From Manis javanica (lineage: Eukaryota > Chordata > Mammalia > Pholidota > Manidae), in NCBI RefSeq assembly GCF_040802235.1, contig NC_133167.1:44328001-44392000 (forward strand): a DNA stretch of 64,000 bases, in the 5' to 3' direction. The number at the start of each line of letters is the position of its first letter. Within the stretch, counting starts at the first letter, position 1. This document shows, piece after piece, positions 1 to 12,137 of the stretch. A program made the translations under genes and the position numbers. A model generated the notes under the pieces. That model had not been told where the DNA came from. It did no database searches and saw nothing but the letters and a program-made list of their open reading frames with translations.

Positions 1-16
1 ATATATATATATATAT
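1..16. repeat. (AT)n simple repeat at window edge
   Basis: The window opens with an uninterrupted alternating AT run that is cut by the window boundary, so its true length is unknown. Confidence 0.9.
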
Positions 17-959
17 GCTTCTTTTCCAAGTAGGTATCAGAAACACATTGTCTACTTTTCAGAGAGCCCTAGCAGAGCTGCAGCACTAATGTCTTTTTGA
101 CAGTAGTTTAAGGTTTGGACTGTGTTGAAATTGCTTGAAAGATTTGTTATCCTGCTGTATTTCTCCTCCATAAATTTAATGTAACTCCAGTGCATTGTGC
201 CATTTGTTTTCAGCTATATGGAAAAAATATGTGGTCTCCTTTAAGACTTTTTCCTCCAAAATGTGAATTTTGTTAAATGAGGGAAAAAATAAGTAAATAG
301 TTGTAAAGTCACTGTTTTCAGTTAGATTTGTAGTAAATTATATGTTATTTGTACTTACTGAAACATCATTTTTTTTTTAAAAGGAGAGATAAGCTTCAAA
401 ATCATGCCGGTAATTCCTGCTATTTAATTTCAAATTATTGGACAGTTAAATGAGGTTCTGCATTTGAAGTGTTTTCATATAGTTTTGTTTTAAGAACAAA
501 AGAATATGATTTTTGACTTACAAAATGTAAAATTTTTAAATGCACTTTTTTTCTCATCAATGCAGCCTTGAAATTAAATTCAAATGCCTTTTTATAAATG
601 TTTATCAATTCCATAGAGTAATTTTAAGGTACACCTGGTCTTTCATTGGTGAGATTTACATACTATATTTACATACTATATAAATGAAAGAGTAAGTCAT
701 GGGCTTTCACATGTAAACACTGAGTGACTTGTCAGTATACCATGTAATTCTGAAGGCACTGATAATACAGAGCTAAATTCTGTTCTTTAATTTTCATGTC
801 ATCACTGATAATTGTGGGCGAACCCTCAACAGTCTTGATGAGTTATGTAGAAAACAGTAACATTATTCTTATACATATATTAATGAACAAAAGTATGATA
901 GGGAATGTAGATACTTGAGAGGCCCACATCCCTTACTGCTCTGTTTACCTTCCTGTATC
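17..959. other. AT-rich sequence without recognised gene or repeat
   Basis: No long open frame, splice-flanked exon, RNA gene or repeat that I recognise. It is AT-rich and consistent with ordinary intergenic or intronic DNA. Confidence 0.5.
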
Positions 960-1434
960 TGAGAGGGAGCAAAATATGCCATCTCAAAATATATGACTTG
1001 GGCTTATTCATTACTTTGAATTAAAGTTACTTAAAGAGCCAGTGCAAGGACACTGACCATCCTCTATCTCCCTGACAGCAGGAAAGAAATCTCCCCTGTG
1101 AAGTTATCCTCCCTATAGCAACAGGGTAGAAGGCACCCTTATCGCCAGAGATAGAGAACAGAAGGCCAAGAACTGTAAAATACTACTTCTTCATTAATTT
1201 GCTACCCCAAGACCAAACCCCTTTGTTTTGTCAAATCTTCACAAGTAATTCTTTCTTTGTCTAAGAAGTATAAAAGCTGCCTGCTTTGGTCATTTTTTCT
1301 GAGTCTCATGTCTTTGGGACTTATGTACATACAAAATTAAGTTTTTCTCCTACTAATCTGCCTTACATCAATTTAAGTACTAAACCAGCCAAAAAACTTA
1401 AAAAGGAAGAAGGGAAAGGTTTTCTTTCCCTACA
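960..1434 (+). mobile_element. Solo LTR, ERV1-like, with 4-bp target duplication
   Basis: A 475-bp unit starts TGAGAGGGAG and ends CTTTCCCTACA, so it has the TG...CA termini of an LTR. It is flanked by the direct repeat TATC at 956-959 and 1435-1438. A 4-bp duplication is typical of gammaretrovirus-like (ERV1) integration. A TATAAAAG box lies in the middle, followed by a pyrimidine-rich U5-like stretch. No primer binding site or internal sequence follows, so this is a solo LTR left after LTR-LTR recombination. The family name was not recognised with certainty. Confidence 0.75.
1269..1276 (+). promoter_or_regulatory. TATA box of the solo LTR
   Basis: TATAAAAG, placed about 310 bp into the LTR, matches the expected U3 core promoter position. 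Whether it still drives transcription cannot be told from sequence. Confidence 0.6.
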
Positions 1435-1438
1435 TATC

Positions 1439-2254
1439 AATCACTGTAATACTCGGCTAAGAATATGTCTGTAACACAACACTCAGGAGTTCACATTCGG
1501 GAGAAAAGAGGTGATGAGAATGTCAGGAAATGATAAGCAGGAAAGAGTTTATGAAGTTGCCCTTTGGTTTCCTGACCAGCTGTTTCCGAACTCAGCATTC
1601 CACATGGGTAGTTGGTAATTCTGACTGGGCTCAAGATGATCAAGTAATTATAGAACTATCTGTTAACTTCATTTGGTATTTACCATTTGAGAGTGTTTCT
1701 AGGCCCTCCTTGAGATCCCCCAGACCCCTTGCCATCTCCTGATTATCCTCCCTTGGCAATCTCACCCACTTCCATGATCCCACTAATCACTTCCATATGA
1801 GCGGCTGGATCTCCAGCCTCACATTTCCAATAAGCTACTGCACAACTCAACGTGAATATCCTTCCAGTCCATCATATTCCAAATTACAGTCATCATTTTA
1901 TTTCCTAAGTCTTTCCTTCTTCCTTTTTTCCCCTTGTTACTGAGATTTTATCCAGCCACTTGAACTGAAAAGTACCTGCTGATTATTCTACCACACCATG
2001 AGTTCTACAGCTGTCCTCCTCCTGTTATCCTATATTACTATAGTGTATTAATGAGGATCTCATCACCCTTCATATTTAGTCACATACTATTTCTCTTCCA
2101 AATTGGGAAATTTTTTAATATGAAAAGGACATTATGGAGAGTCAAAAAGGTTTTTTTAATACTTACAATAGGATCACTGATATACTTGGAAACCTGAGAA
2201 TATGGTCACTGTACAGTTATTAATCTAACATTTCCTTTCCTTCTTACAACAAAT
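1439..2254. other. No gene recognised
   Basis: Mixed-composition sequence. The open frame at 1530-1742 has no recognisable domain and no splice or codon context, so I treat it as chance. Confidence 0.5.
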
Positions 2255-2289
2255 CCATCCAAAGCACTACCAGACTTATCTTCTTAAAG

Positions 2290-2615
2290 CATTGTTTTAA
2301 CAGAAACAGACTCATAAATTCAGAGGACCACCTGGTGGTTGCCAGAGGGAGAGGTGTAGGAAGATGGATGAAATAGGGGAAGGGGATTAAACGGTACAAA
2401 CTTCCAGTTATAAGATAAATAAGACACAGAGATGCAATGCACACTGAGAATATAGTTAGTAATAAGTAACAGCTTTGGATGGTGACAGATGGTAGCTCAA
2501 TTTATCATGGTGATTTTGTAATGTATATAAATGTTGAATCACTATGGTGTATGCCTGAAACTAACATAATACTCTATGTCAACTATATACCTCAGTAAAA
2601 ATAAATACAATGATT
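2290..2615 (+). mobile_element. L1 3' end fragment (L1M type)
   Basis: The sequence has the layout of older mammalian L1 3' UTRs: a stretch describing the AGAGGGAGAGGTG...GGAAGATGG region, then a typical run ending in TATGTCAACTATATACCTCAGTAAAAATAAATAC before an A/T-rich tail. It is 5' truncated and carries no open frame. Confidence 0.7.
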
Positions 2616-2821
2616 TTTTTTAAAGTTTAAATCCATTATTTTAAAATGAGGTTTTTAAATCTTCATAATTTCATGAGGTTTCCATCTTCATAATTCTTCA
2701 GTGGCTCTGAATTACTTACCAAAAGAATCTATAAATATAAAATTACCAAAATCTATAAAGTCAGGCATGATCATCAAAGTCATCTTTGGTCTGGTTCCAG
2801 CTTCCTCTCCTACATTATCAT

Positions 2822-3305
2822 TTTTTTTCCAGTTTATTGAGATATAACCAACATACAGAACTATATAAATTTAAGGTATATAGAATAATGACTTGGCTTA
2901 CATATATTGTGAAATGATTATAATAAGTTTCATTAACATCCATCATCTCATATACACAAAAAAAGAAGAAAAAATGTGTTATTCCTTGTGATAAGAGTTC
3001 TTAGAATTTATTCTCTTAACTTTCATATATAAACATGCAACAGTGTTACAGCCATCATCTTGTATGGTATGTTCCAGGTACTTATTTATGTTAGTACTGG
3101 AAGTTTGACCTTTATCCAATTTCCCCAAGCCCTCCCAGCACCGGGCCCCACACCAACCTGCTGGTAACTACAAATCTGATCTCTTTTTCTATGAGTTTGT
3201 TTTTTCATTCTATATATAAGTGAGATCATACACTATTTGTCTTTCTCTGTCTGATTTATTCCATTTAGCATAATGCCCTCAAGGTCCATCTGTATTTTTG
3301 CAACA
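2822..3305 (-). mobile_element. L1 3' end fragment, inverted
   Basis: The plus strand reads poly-T then TTTATTGAGATATAACCAAC, the reverse complement of an L1 3' terminus with its A-tail. Downstream comes the recurrent L1 stretch around AACCTGCTGGTAACTACAAA and the AAGTGAGATCATACA region. It lies tail-to-tail with the plus-strand fragment just before it. Confidence 0.75.
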
Positions 3306-3329
3306 TTATTATTTCTTTAATCAAATGAC

Positions 3330-3480
3330 TCAGAATGTCAATACCCCTTCTGGTCCTGAGTTACTTCATTAGTAAAATGGGAATTAAAGTGTGTATTCCT
3401 CAGTTGTGAGGCTGAAATGGGATATTATATTTGAAGAATGTACCTTGGTACATAAGCCATGGACACTGAGGATTTGGTGG
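3330..3480 (+). repeat. MIR SINE fragment
   Basis: TTCATTAGTAAAATGGG followed by a GTGAGGCTGAAATGGGATATTATATTTG stretch matches the MIR core and its downstream segment in sense orientation. The tRNA-like head is missing or too diverged to see. Confidence 0.55.
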
Positions 3481-3559
3481 CTAGCTATTATTACATATGC
3501 TATGGTTTTATATGTCTTACCTACCTGTTCCTACTCTGTAAAATATTCTCTTCTTCTTC

Positions 3560-3840
3560 TCTATCTCCCAGTCTCCACATTCTTAAATCCTTCCTATCCT
3601 TGGATATTTTGAAGAAGCATTCCCTTGAAACCACCTTTGATTCCCCCCAGACTGGGAATCCAAACATCATATGGCAATAGATACATGTATCTTTCTACCT
3701 TGTTTACTTGTGTGTCTATCTTGGGTTCCATAATAGACTGTTGTTTGCTCGAGGACAGGAACTCTTGTCATTTATTGTAGTGCTTTCCCCTCCTTGTGCT
3801 GTGCTTTTAGGCAATGAATATTTATAATTATTAACATTTT
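3560..3840 (+). repeat. L2 LINE 3' end fragment
   Basis: CTTCC...GAAGCATTCCCTTGAAACC, then GAGGACAGGAACTCTTGTCA, and a final AATGAATATTTATAATTATT follow the order of an L2 3' terminus in sense orientation. It is heavily diverged. Confidence 0.45.
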
Positions 3841-3894
3841 TATCATTAAAGAGCTCATTCCTTTGGAAATACTAAGCCCCCTGAGACCTATGGC

Positions 3895-4075
3895 TCTACA
3901 TTTGCCAAACATGGTATATCCATACAATGACATACTATGTAGCTGCTTAAAAGAATGACATAGATTTTCCCATGTTCTGACATGGAAAGATGACCATAAT
4001 ATTCTGCTGAGTATTTAAAAAGAAAAGGCAAGTGTGAGAACTCTATTGAAAAGTATGTGTGGGTGTATTGTGTGT
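3895..4075 (+). mobile_element. Short old L1 3' fragment
   Basis: TATATCCATACAATGACATACTATGTAGC matches the end of ORF2 in old L1s (the segment encoding the ...YTMEYYAA-like C-terminus region). It abuts the inverted L1 that begins about 10 bases later. Confidence 0.55.
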
Positions 4076-4084
4076 ATGTCTGAA

Positions 4085-6195
4085 GCTACACAACCATTCA
4101 ATAGCATTAAATTTACCATCTCAACCATTTTTAAATATAATAGTTCTGTAATGTTATGTATTTTCACATTGTTGTACAACATATCTCTAGAACCTTTTCA
4201 TCTTCCAAAACCAAAATTCTATTTAAACACTAATTCCCCTTCCCTCCTTCCTCTTGCCCCAACCCCTTGGCAACCATTTTCTATTTTCTGTCTGTATGAT
4301 TTTGACTATGTTAAATACTTCATATGACTAGAATCATACTATTTGTCTTTTTGTGACAGGCTTATTTTTCTTAGCAATATGTGCTCCAGGTTCATCAATG
4401 TTGTAGCATGTGACAGGATTTCCTTCTTTTTAAAGGCTGCGTAATAGTCCATTGTATGTGTATTCCACACTTTTTTTGGTGGCTTGGGTGTCTTCCACCT
4501 TCTGGCTATTGTGAATAATGCTGCAGTGAGCATGGGTGTGCAAATACATCTTTGAGATCTTGCATTGAATTCTTTTTTTGAATATATACACAGAAGTGGG
4601 ATTGCTGAATCATATAGTAATTCTGTTTTTAATTTTTTAAGGAACTCACGTACTGTTTTCCCTAATGGCCACACCATTTTACATTCCCACAAACAGTGTG
4701 CAAGGGTTCCAATTTCTTCACATCCTTGCCAACACTTCTCATTTTCTGTTATTTTGATAGTAGCCATCCCAGTGGGTATGAGGTGATATCTCATTGTGTT
4801 TTTTATTTGCATTTCTCATTTGATTAGTGCTGTTGTGTATCTTTTCATATGCTTGTAGGTCATCTGTATATCTTTGGAGAATTACCTGTTCAAGTCCTTC
4901 ACCCACTTTTTAATCAAGTTACTTCTTGTTGAGTTATAAAAGTTCCTTATATATTCTGTATATTAGTCCCTTGTCAGATTTATGGTTTGCAAATGTTTTT
5001 CTCATTTCATAGGTACTTTTTCACTTTGTTGATTGTTTCCTTTGATGTGCAGAATTTCATTTGGTATTGTCCCATTTGACTATTTTCGCTCTTTTGTTAC
5101 TTCTGCTTTTGATGTCATATCCAAAAAATCATTGCCTGAAAGATTTTGTTGCTTATGCTTTTTAATGTCCTGAAGCTTTCTCCTGTGTTTTCTCCTAGGA
5201 ATTATAGTTTAAGGCCTTATGTTTAGATCTTCAACCCATTTTGAATTAATTTTTTAATGATAAGAGCTAAGTATCCGGTTTCATTTTTGGTATGTGGATA
5301 TCCAGTTTTCCCAACACCATTTGTTGGGGCCACTGCCCTTTCCCCATTGTGTAGTCTTAGAACCCTTTTCAGATATCATTTGGCCATATACTTTGGGGTT
5401 TATTCTCTGTTCAGTGCCATTAGTCTATGTATCTGTCTTTATACCACACCATCTTGATTAGTGTTGCTTTGAATATGTTTTGAAGTCAGGAGGTGTGAGG
5501 CCTCCAACTTTGTTCTTCTAGATTGTTTTGGTTATTCAGGGTCCTTTGAGATTGCATATATTTCTAGGGATTTTTTTATATTTCTACAAAGAGTGTCATT
5601 AGGACTTTGATAAAGATTTGGGAATCTGTAGATTCTTTGGGTAATATGGACATTTTAACAATATTGTCTTTGGAAGACAATATTTTTTAAATGTCCAATT
5701 TATTTTTATCTTCTTCAGTTTATTTTAGCAATGTTTTATTGTTTCAGTGCCCAAGTCATTCACAACCTTAGTTTATTCCTAAGATTTTATCCTTTCTGAT
5801 GCTCTAGCAGACAGGATTGTTTTCTTAATTTCTTCTTCAGATTGGTCATTATTAGTGTATAGAAAGAATTGCAACTGATTTGTGTGTGTTGTTTCTATGT
5901 CCTGCAACTTCACTGGAATAATTTATTTTGACAGTTTTTTTTGTGGGTTATTTCAGGTTTTCTATATATAAGATGATGTCATCTGAGAACAGAGATAATT
6001 TTACTTCTTTCTTTCCCATTTGATGCTTTTTGTTTCTTTTTCTTGTCTAATTGCTCTGGCTGGACTTCCAATACTATGTTAAATAGTAGTCCAAGTGTGG
6101 CAAAGCATCCTTGCCTTGTCCTTGATGTTAGAGGAAAAGCTTTCAGTTGTTCACCACTGAGTATGATGTGAACTGTGGGCTTTTAATAGATTAAA
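4085..6195 (-). mobile_element. Old L1 (L1M type), 5' truncated, 2.1 kb
   Basis: On the minus strand this holds a 3' UTR and then the ORF2 C-terminal half up to the region just downstream of the reverse transcriptase catalytic site. Recognisable landmarks in plus-strand reading are the GTGAGGTGATATCTCATTG-like block near 4780, the TTCACCCACTTTTTAATC block near 4900 and the CCAGTTTTCCCAACACC block near 5300. Many stops and frameshifts show that it is long dead. It contains a perfect hairpin at 5660-5684. Confidence 0.85.
4339..4812 (-). pseudogene. L1 ORF2 C-terminal fragment
   Basis: A 157-residue open stretch of an old L1 ORF2 protein, the endonuclease/reverse transcriptase polyprotein that copies L1 RNA. 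Near residue 28 it keeps the cysteine-rich C-terminal knuckle, read as C-x3-C-x7-H-x4-C. The conserved IPLL segment and the MDYYAA-like segment follow near the end. The endonuclease and reverse transcriptase domains are not in this frame. The surviving openness is probably chance retention in a decayed element. It belongs to the minus-strand L1 at 4085-6195 and has no independent start or promoter. Confidence 0.8.
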
Positions 6196-6489
6196 TACCA
6201 GAAAGTTTCCTTTTCATGAGACTATGCCTAAATTCCTGAAATATTTACAAAGTATGAATATAAGTAAATATTTAGATTTGTATCTTATAAATACATTATT
6301 ATAAAAACTGAAGATATTAGAATTGATTAGTGGTCACTTAAAATGGAAGTACCTTGAAGAATTTTCTTAACCTATTTGGGTTTTGTTAATTATTAAACTT
6401 AGATTTGATTTTCCTTTACTTGTGGCTCAAATCCTACAGAGCTGAGGGGAAATCACAGTCACATGTAGAGGCAGTAGTAGTGATGAGAT

Positions 6490-6725
6490 GATGGTGGTAG
6501 TAGTTGATGTCTCTTGAGCACTTACTGTGTCCCAGGCATCATGCTATAAGTTCTTTATGAGCTCATCTCATGTATTCCTCATAACCACCTGTGACCTTAG
6601 TGCTATTATCCTCATGTTACATAAAAGGTAAATGAGTCCTAGAGAGGCTAAGAAAATATCCCAAGGTCAAATAGCCAGTGTCAGAAGCAGAATCAAATTT
6701 CATCCAGTCTTAAGGGCATTGTTTT
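6490..6725 (-). repeat. MIR SINE, antisense
   Basis: TGAGCACTTACTGTGTCCCAGGCATCATGCTATAAG...CTCATCTCATGTATTCCTCATAACCACC...GGTAAATGAGTCCTAGAGAGGCTAAG is the classic reverse complement of a MIR, covering most of its length. Confidence 0.85.
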
Positions 6726-9470
6726 ATGAATGGCTTTTTATTATTAACCTTAGCTAATGTACTATGGCGCTATTGTAACTACCAGTGTAAACACCAACAT
6801 TGCAATGATTTAATTAGAAAAATATTTGAGCCTTTTCAATTACTCGCTTCTGGACTATGAATCTGCAAGATTAATTAATTGGACCAAGGCACAGCAGATC
6901 CTGGGACCCAAAAGATTGTGCAACGATACCAGTGAACTCCTAAAGCAAAAACTTAGCCATTTAATGAATCCATTTGTTCCATTCCTGGATCTACTAATCT
7001 CTTCCTTCTCAGTGTGACATTAACCTCACAACAGTCCTTTCAACTTGAACTTTTTAATGAGCATCATCAAAATGCCTCCATTAATAATGTGTTGTCATTA
7101 TTCACAGCATTGACTGTGTTAAGCTGATGTGCATGCTTCACATGGACAACTGGTTGCACAGAGTAATTCACGTGAAATCATTATAGGAGAAGGGATCAAT
7201 ATTGAAACTGACCGGTTGGGTGCTGTGTCTACTTAGGAATGACTAGCTCAGTTAAACATGGAGGAAAAATAATAGTCAAATCCCCACAGTTTTGCCCCTT
7301 TGTTAAGCATCTCAAATTTTTCATTTATTGAACAACAGCTACTATGTGCAAGCACTATACTAGATATTAGAGATGACATAAGTTAAATTAAAAACAAGTA
7401 AAGGAACACCTGTCTCCACAAGGCCTGCATCTAATGCAGAGCATGGAAAAATAAATGGATGATTTTAATACAGTATTAGAGAGAGGCATGTGTGCTATGA
7501 GAGCCCCCTAACAGGGAGGATTAGAAAATATCCTACAGATAACAATACTTTAAATTTTGAAGTGCAGAGGTGCAGAAGTATGAGCAAGTGTAGCTTATAG
7601 TTCAGAATAATAAATGAAACGTGAAGAGACGAGCACTCATGAGAGACTTCTGGTTTCATAGTTGAGAACATTCTAGATATAGGGAAACCACAATTAAGAT
7701 ACAGGATCTTACAAATGCAAAAGCAAAATTTCACAGTCAAATAACATTGCTGAAAAAAGTTTGATATTCTTTCCAAAATGATCAAACTCTTGGATTCCTC
7801 TAGAGCTCTTAATGACTTAAGTAAATCGAGTACTTCTGCCCTTTAGATTAAACTAGAAAGTGAGATTTGAAGTCCAAGGGTCTGAGGTGGCCTGTGCAGC
7901 AGAATGCAGATTATAGTGAGGCTCATTCCTGAGATGGGTGGAGAAAGAGCCCACACAGCAAAGAGCTTCTTAAAGTGTCTGGGAAGCCCTTGCTGCCTCC
8001 TGAGTTCTGAATTACCAGATGGTGTTCTTCACAATTTCATCAAACCCGAGCAGTAGCCAAGTTAATTCTGTTGACTCTGTTATGTGCTCAAAGAGGGCCA
8101 GGTTTTGATCAAAATGGATTTTTCCCTTTACATACATATCCTACCCACCCCAGCTTCCTCCAATTCATAATGAATTGATTACTCAGCAATAACTTTTAAA
8201 CATAATTGTTATTAATATATTAGTCTAATTGCTTATAATTTGATAGACATTAGCCCATTTATAGAACATAAATTAGATTTGATTTAACTACATTGATGAA
8301 ATTACCATGTATTTAATGAATTAGATAACCCAGAAAAAGAATTAAACAATACTAATTAACTTGATAAGTGAAAATTTTGAAACAATGGATTAAGTTGTAC
8401 ATTTCCAGTATTAATATACAAAATTTATTCTTATGTCCTATATTCATTAAAATGAAATAAAAATTATTTCCAGGGTTCACCCAAATTTCAGTTTAATTTC
8501 TATCAACTGTGTAGGTCTTTGAACCATTACCTTAGGTTTTTCTGTCTGAACAACAACAAATGACATGTTGGAGCTTAATATTTCTCATTAAATTAGAAAA
8601 TATTACAATAAATATGCTTTGGAGTCCCATGTCTGAATACAGAAAGAAGAGATATTTCTCTCTCCCTCTGCTCCTCCATCCTAGTCCTCAACACTTACGC
8701 AGAGACCACAAAATGATAAAAGTTGTATCTCATAACTGGATAAAGAATAAAATGACCTAGTGGTTATGATTCCTCACTTAAGTTCCCTGAAAATTGCCTC
8801 ATATCTGAACACATTCACAGCAATCATAGGCACCTCACCCAATCTCCAGAAACCATGCAAGCAAGGCATGGCTACCAGCACTAATAAGAGTTCCTTGAAT
8901 CCGGTCCCTCAGAAGCCCAAAGTGGGTTGGAGCATACAGAAGTGCAGGCATAAGGGCCCCTTGGCTTCAGAAGTAAAAATTTGTAGCCGGTATGTCATCC
9001 CTCCTTCCCTAGCTGTATGTGGTCTTGTTTGCCAAGTGTTTTCCCCATCTGTGTGCAGATGCTGCTGTATATGTGTATTGAAAGGTGTGGCTGATTTGGA
9101 CTTGAATAACCTTTACTTGGAATCTTCTAACTATGATATAACACCATGAATAGCTTCCTTGTTACATGGAAGGAAAGCATCATAACACATTGGTGGCCCC
9201 AAAAGGAGATCAGCTGTTGTTGCAAATTCTTGAGAGAGCAGAAACAAACAAAACATGTTATACAGATTAAAATATTGTTCTATATTCTAACTGGCACAGA
9301 AGAAAATGTTATTAGGGATCAGGAAGTTTTCAGCAACAAATAAACTGAACATTGACTCTGAAAGCAAAAGTGGGTATCTAACATAGCTAAAATATTAACA
9401 GTAAACCTAGGAAGGAAAGCTGTCCTAATAAAAACCCTGAATGTTTTTTTTGAATGATGACTTTTAAATA
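6726..9470. other. No gene recognised; one ancient repeat inside
   Basis: Around 7310-7480 a stretch beginning CATTTATTGAACAACAGCTACTATGTGC looks like an old interspersed repeat that I cannot name. Otherwise nothing was recognised. Open frames at 6826-7017 and 8760-9149 (129 codons) have no domain, no low-complexity bias and no plausible splice frame, so I do not call them genes. Confidence 0.45.
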
Positions 9471-9495
9471 TGTGTGTGTGTGTGTGTGTGTGTGT
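9471..9495. repeat. (TG)n microsatellite
   Basis: About twelve uninterrupted TG units; likely length-polymorphic between individuals. Confidence 0.95.
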
Positions 9496-10229
9496 AAGAA
9501 TTATTGGAAAATTTTTGTATCCATTTCTCAGTAGCTCAACACTGGGAATATGTAAAGCATTTTGGCATAGACTCAAATAAGAGCAATTAAAGTAATTAAT
9601 GTGCAAGATAGATTAATTTAGAAGACCTTTAAAGGATTAAATGTAAATCGATTATGCAAAGGATTGAGAAGTAATCTACCCTGGACTTTTTTACTGTAGT
9701 TTAATCTCTCTTGAGACAAATATCAAATTATCTTCCTTTAAATGTTTCTAATATGATGCATTTTAAACTACAAAGTAAAAGTAAATAATCACAATTTCTT
9801 AGATACCTGCAATTCAAAAAGTATTTGCCCACTGAAAAGCAAGTTCAAGAGGGACCCTTAAGCAAACCCTAAATCTAGATACCGAATTCACTGTTGGGTG
9901 AGAATCAATATAATATATTCTATTTATAAGTGATTCATATCCTTCTCTACCATAGAATGGGTTGCAAGAAATAGGGAGGATATTGTTCCTATGTGAGTAT
10001 CATTTTATCATTCTTTAATTTGTTAGAAGCACTGATGGAAAATTCCTTGTCTTCCACATATTTTTACAAAAGCCTGAGTAGCAAGACTTTAAATTCGATA
10101 GCAAGAACATAGCTACAGATTATCACCCTTGACATTTGCAGACTGAAAAGAATTCTTTTTTCCTCTTGGTTTCTGACTTTAGTCACTGACTCAATAAATA
10201 GGACTTATTTATTGTAGAAAGACTTAAGA
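9496..10229. other. No gene recognised
   Basis: AT-rich sequence with no supported gene, RNA or named repeat. A 9-bp inverted repeat (10192-10200 with 10206-10214) is too short to interpret. Confidence 0.5.
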
Positions 10230-10430
10230 CCAAAGCCAGCATAGTGAAAACAGCAAAAGGATAGGTTTTGGAGTAACAGCCTGAGTCACAAATCCCAACT
10301 ATTACCCTTAATAGCTAGATGACCCCAACCTTTTGCTTGATCTTCCTCATCCATGGAGAAAGCGATTCACCCTGGGGAAGCTGAGTTTTTAAGAAGAAAA
10401 CACATATGAAGCACTTAGTTTATAACTGTC
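10230..10430 (+). repeat. MIR SINE, diverged
   Basis: GGTTTTGGAGTAACAGCCTGAGTCACAAATCCCAACTATTACC...TTGCTTGATCTTCCTCATCC follows the order of the sense MIR tRNA-like part and core. Strongly diverged. Confidence 0.5.
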
Positions 10431-10859
10431 ACCTCCCTTCCCTTTGTCTCTTTCCCCTCTTTTTTCTTTCTTCTCTTCATCTTTTATGACTTAATAATGT
10501 CTCCAGAAGAAAAGATTAAGCATTACATTTCTCCATCCTTCATTTACACAACTTAAACTCTTATTAAAATACTCACCATTATACAATTCTACCACATTAA
10601 AATATGAGCAATAATAAATTATGGTTAAGATATAGTAATGATAATGATTTTTTCATGTTCAGTACCTTCCCCAAGTTGTTTGCCAGATATTGTAATACAC
10701 TCTAAAGGCATTATTGTAACAGTCCAAGAATAAGGCCACCATTAGGCAAGGCTTGATCTAGATGCTCAAAGGATGTCATCAAGAACCTGGTTTTGAAGTC
10801 TTACATAATTGGCAGGCTGTGTCCTCCCCTAGAGACTCTGATGGTGCAGAAAAGAAAGG

Positions 10860-11515
10860 AAAAAGATTCTGCAAAAGGCGAGAGAGGATGAGCAGAGACA
10901 TTTGAGCAGATTATCCAAGGAAAGGACATTCCAGGCAGAGCAAAATCAACATGAAGGTAATAGAGGAGAAATATATTTGGTATATTTGAAAAACAGCAAG
11001 GAAGCTAATGTGCTGAAGCAGAGTGAACCACACTGCAAGTGGTAAGAGATTAAATAAGAGAAGGAGCAAGAGGCATGTTAATCTGTGGCCTTATAGACCA
11101 TTGCCCAGATACTGACTTTTGCCTTGAGTAAGATGAACAGCTCACATCTCAAGTAAGATGACAACTGAGAATTCAGAGCAAAAGAGTAACATAGTCTGGC
11201 TTATATATTAAAAGGATCACTCTACATGCTGTGTCAAACTAAAACCAAAGGGAGATAAGTGAAGGCAGAGAGACTGGTCAGTATATTTGCAGTAGGTGGA
11301 AGATTGTTGTACTTTAGACAAGGATATAATAAGATACTGGGATGAGTTTGGACTCTGAATATATTTTGAAGGTAGGGCCACCAGGACTTTTTCTCATGGA
11401 CTAGATGGCAAATATAGGAAGTAAAGAGTTAGGGATGTCAGGAGGGGAAACCGAAGGGAGAAAAATTGGAAATTTGGTTTTGAACATACAAATTTGTGAT
11501 AACTATCAGCTAGTG
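10860..11515 (-). mobile_element. L2 LINE, piece 1 of 4 (3' part)
   Basis: The plus strand shows the reverse complement of the L2 ORF2/3' region: GGACATTCCAGGCAGAGC..., then GGAAGCTAATGTGCTG, TGTGGCCTTATAGACCATTG, AAAGGATCACTCTACATGC and GGTTTTGAACATACAAATTTG, in the order expected of an antisense L2. L2 is a CR1-clade LINE silent since early mammalian evolution. The remaining pieces lie at 12138-12342, 18674-18915 and 21440-21930, separated by later insertions. Confidence 0.7.
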
Positions 11516-11519
11516 AGTA

Positions 11520-11676
11520 CATAGCTGATTACATAAAGTACTTACTCTGTTTTCAGACACAGATTTAAGTGTTTATATTCCAGACACAGATTTAATTTAT
11601 ATATTGACTCATTTAAACGTCACCACAACTCCATGAATTGGGTGTTTTGAACTGAGGCATCTTCAGTTATCAGTGG
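11520..11676 (-). repeat. MIR-like fragment, antisense
   Basis: AAGTACTTACTCTGTTTTCAGACAC...TTGACTCATTTAAACGTCACCACAACTCCATGAATTGGG resembles an antisense MIR. A 15-base word (CAGACACAGATTTAA) is present twice, at 11554-11568 and 11581-11595, a local tandem duplication within the copy. Confidence 0.5.
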
Positions 11677-11678
11677 TA

Positions 11679-12135
11679 CAGTGGTCCCCCTTTATCTGCA
11701 GTTACTCTTTCTGCAGATACTGTAACCCACAGTCAACCATGTCTGGAAGCAGATGATCCTCCTTCTGATATATCATCAGGTCAGTAATAGCCTAACACTG
11801 CATCACAATGCCTATGTCATTCACCTCACTTCATCTCCTTGCACAGGCATTTTATCATCTCACATCATCACAACAAGGAGAAAGGTGAGTACACTACAAT
11901 AAGATACTTTGAGAGAAACTATATTCACATAATTTGATTACAGTACATTATTATTGTTCTATTTTGTTATTGTTAATCTCTTACTGTGTGTATCTAGTTT
12001 ATGAGTTAAACTTTATCATAGGTATGTATGTATAGGGAAAAGCATAGTTTTTATAAGGTTCAGTACTATCTACAGTTTCAGGCATCCACTGGAGGGTCAT
12101 GGAATGTATCCCCCATAGATGAGGGAGGACAACTG
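11679..12135. mobile_element. Tigger-type DNA transposon (non-autonomous), complete ends
   Basis: A 457-bp element begins CAGTGGTCCCCCTTTATCTGC and ends GAGGGAGGACAACTG, forming imperfect terminal inverted repeats. The dinucleotide TA flanks both sides (11677-11678 and 12136-12137), as expected of pogo/Tigger (Tc1-mariner) insertion. Inner landmarks such as AACCCACAGTCAACCATG and AGGCATCCACTGGAGGGTC agree with Tigger/MER2-like families. No transposase frame remains. Confidence 0.85.
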
Positions 12136-12137
12136 TA

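Noticed and set aside
8760..9149. 129-codon open frame with a cysteine-rich stretch
   Set aside because: No recognisable family, no splice frame, and the cysteines do not form a known motif. Length is within chance for 64 kb.
10192..10214. 9-bp AT-only inverted repeat
   Set aside because: Too short and composed only of A/T plus one C/G pair; expected by chance in AT-rich DNA.
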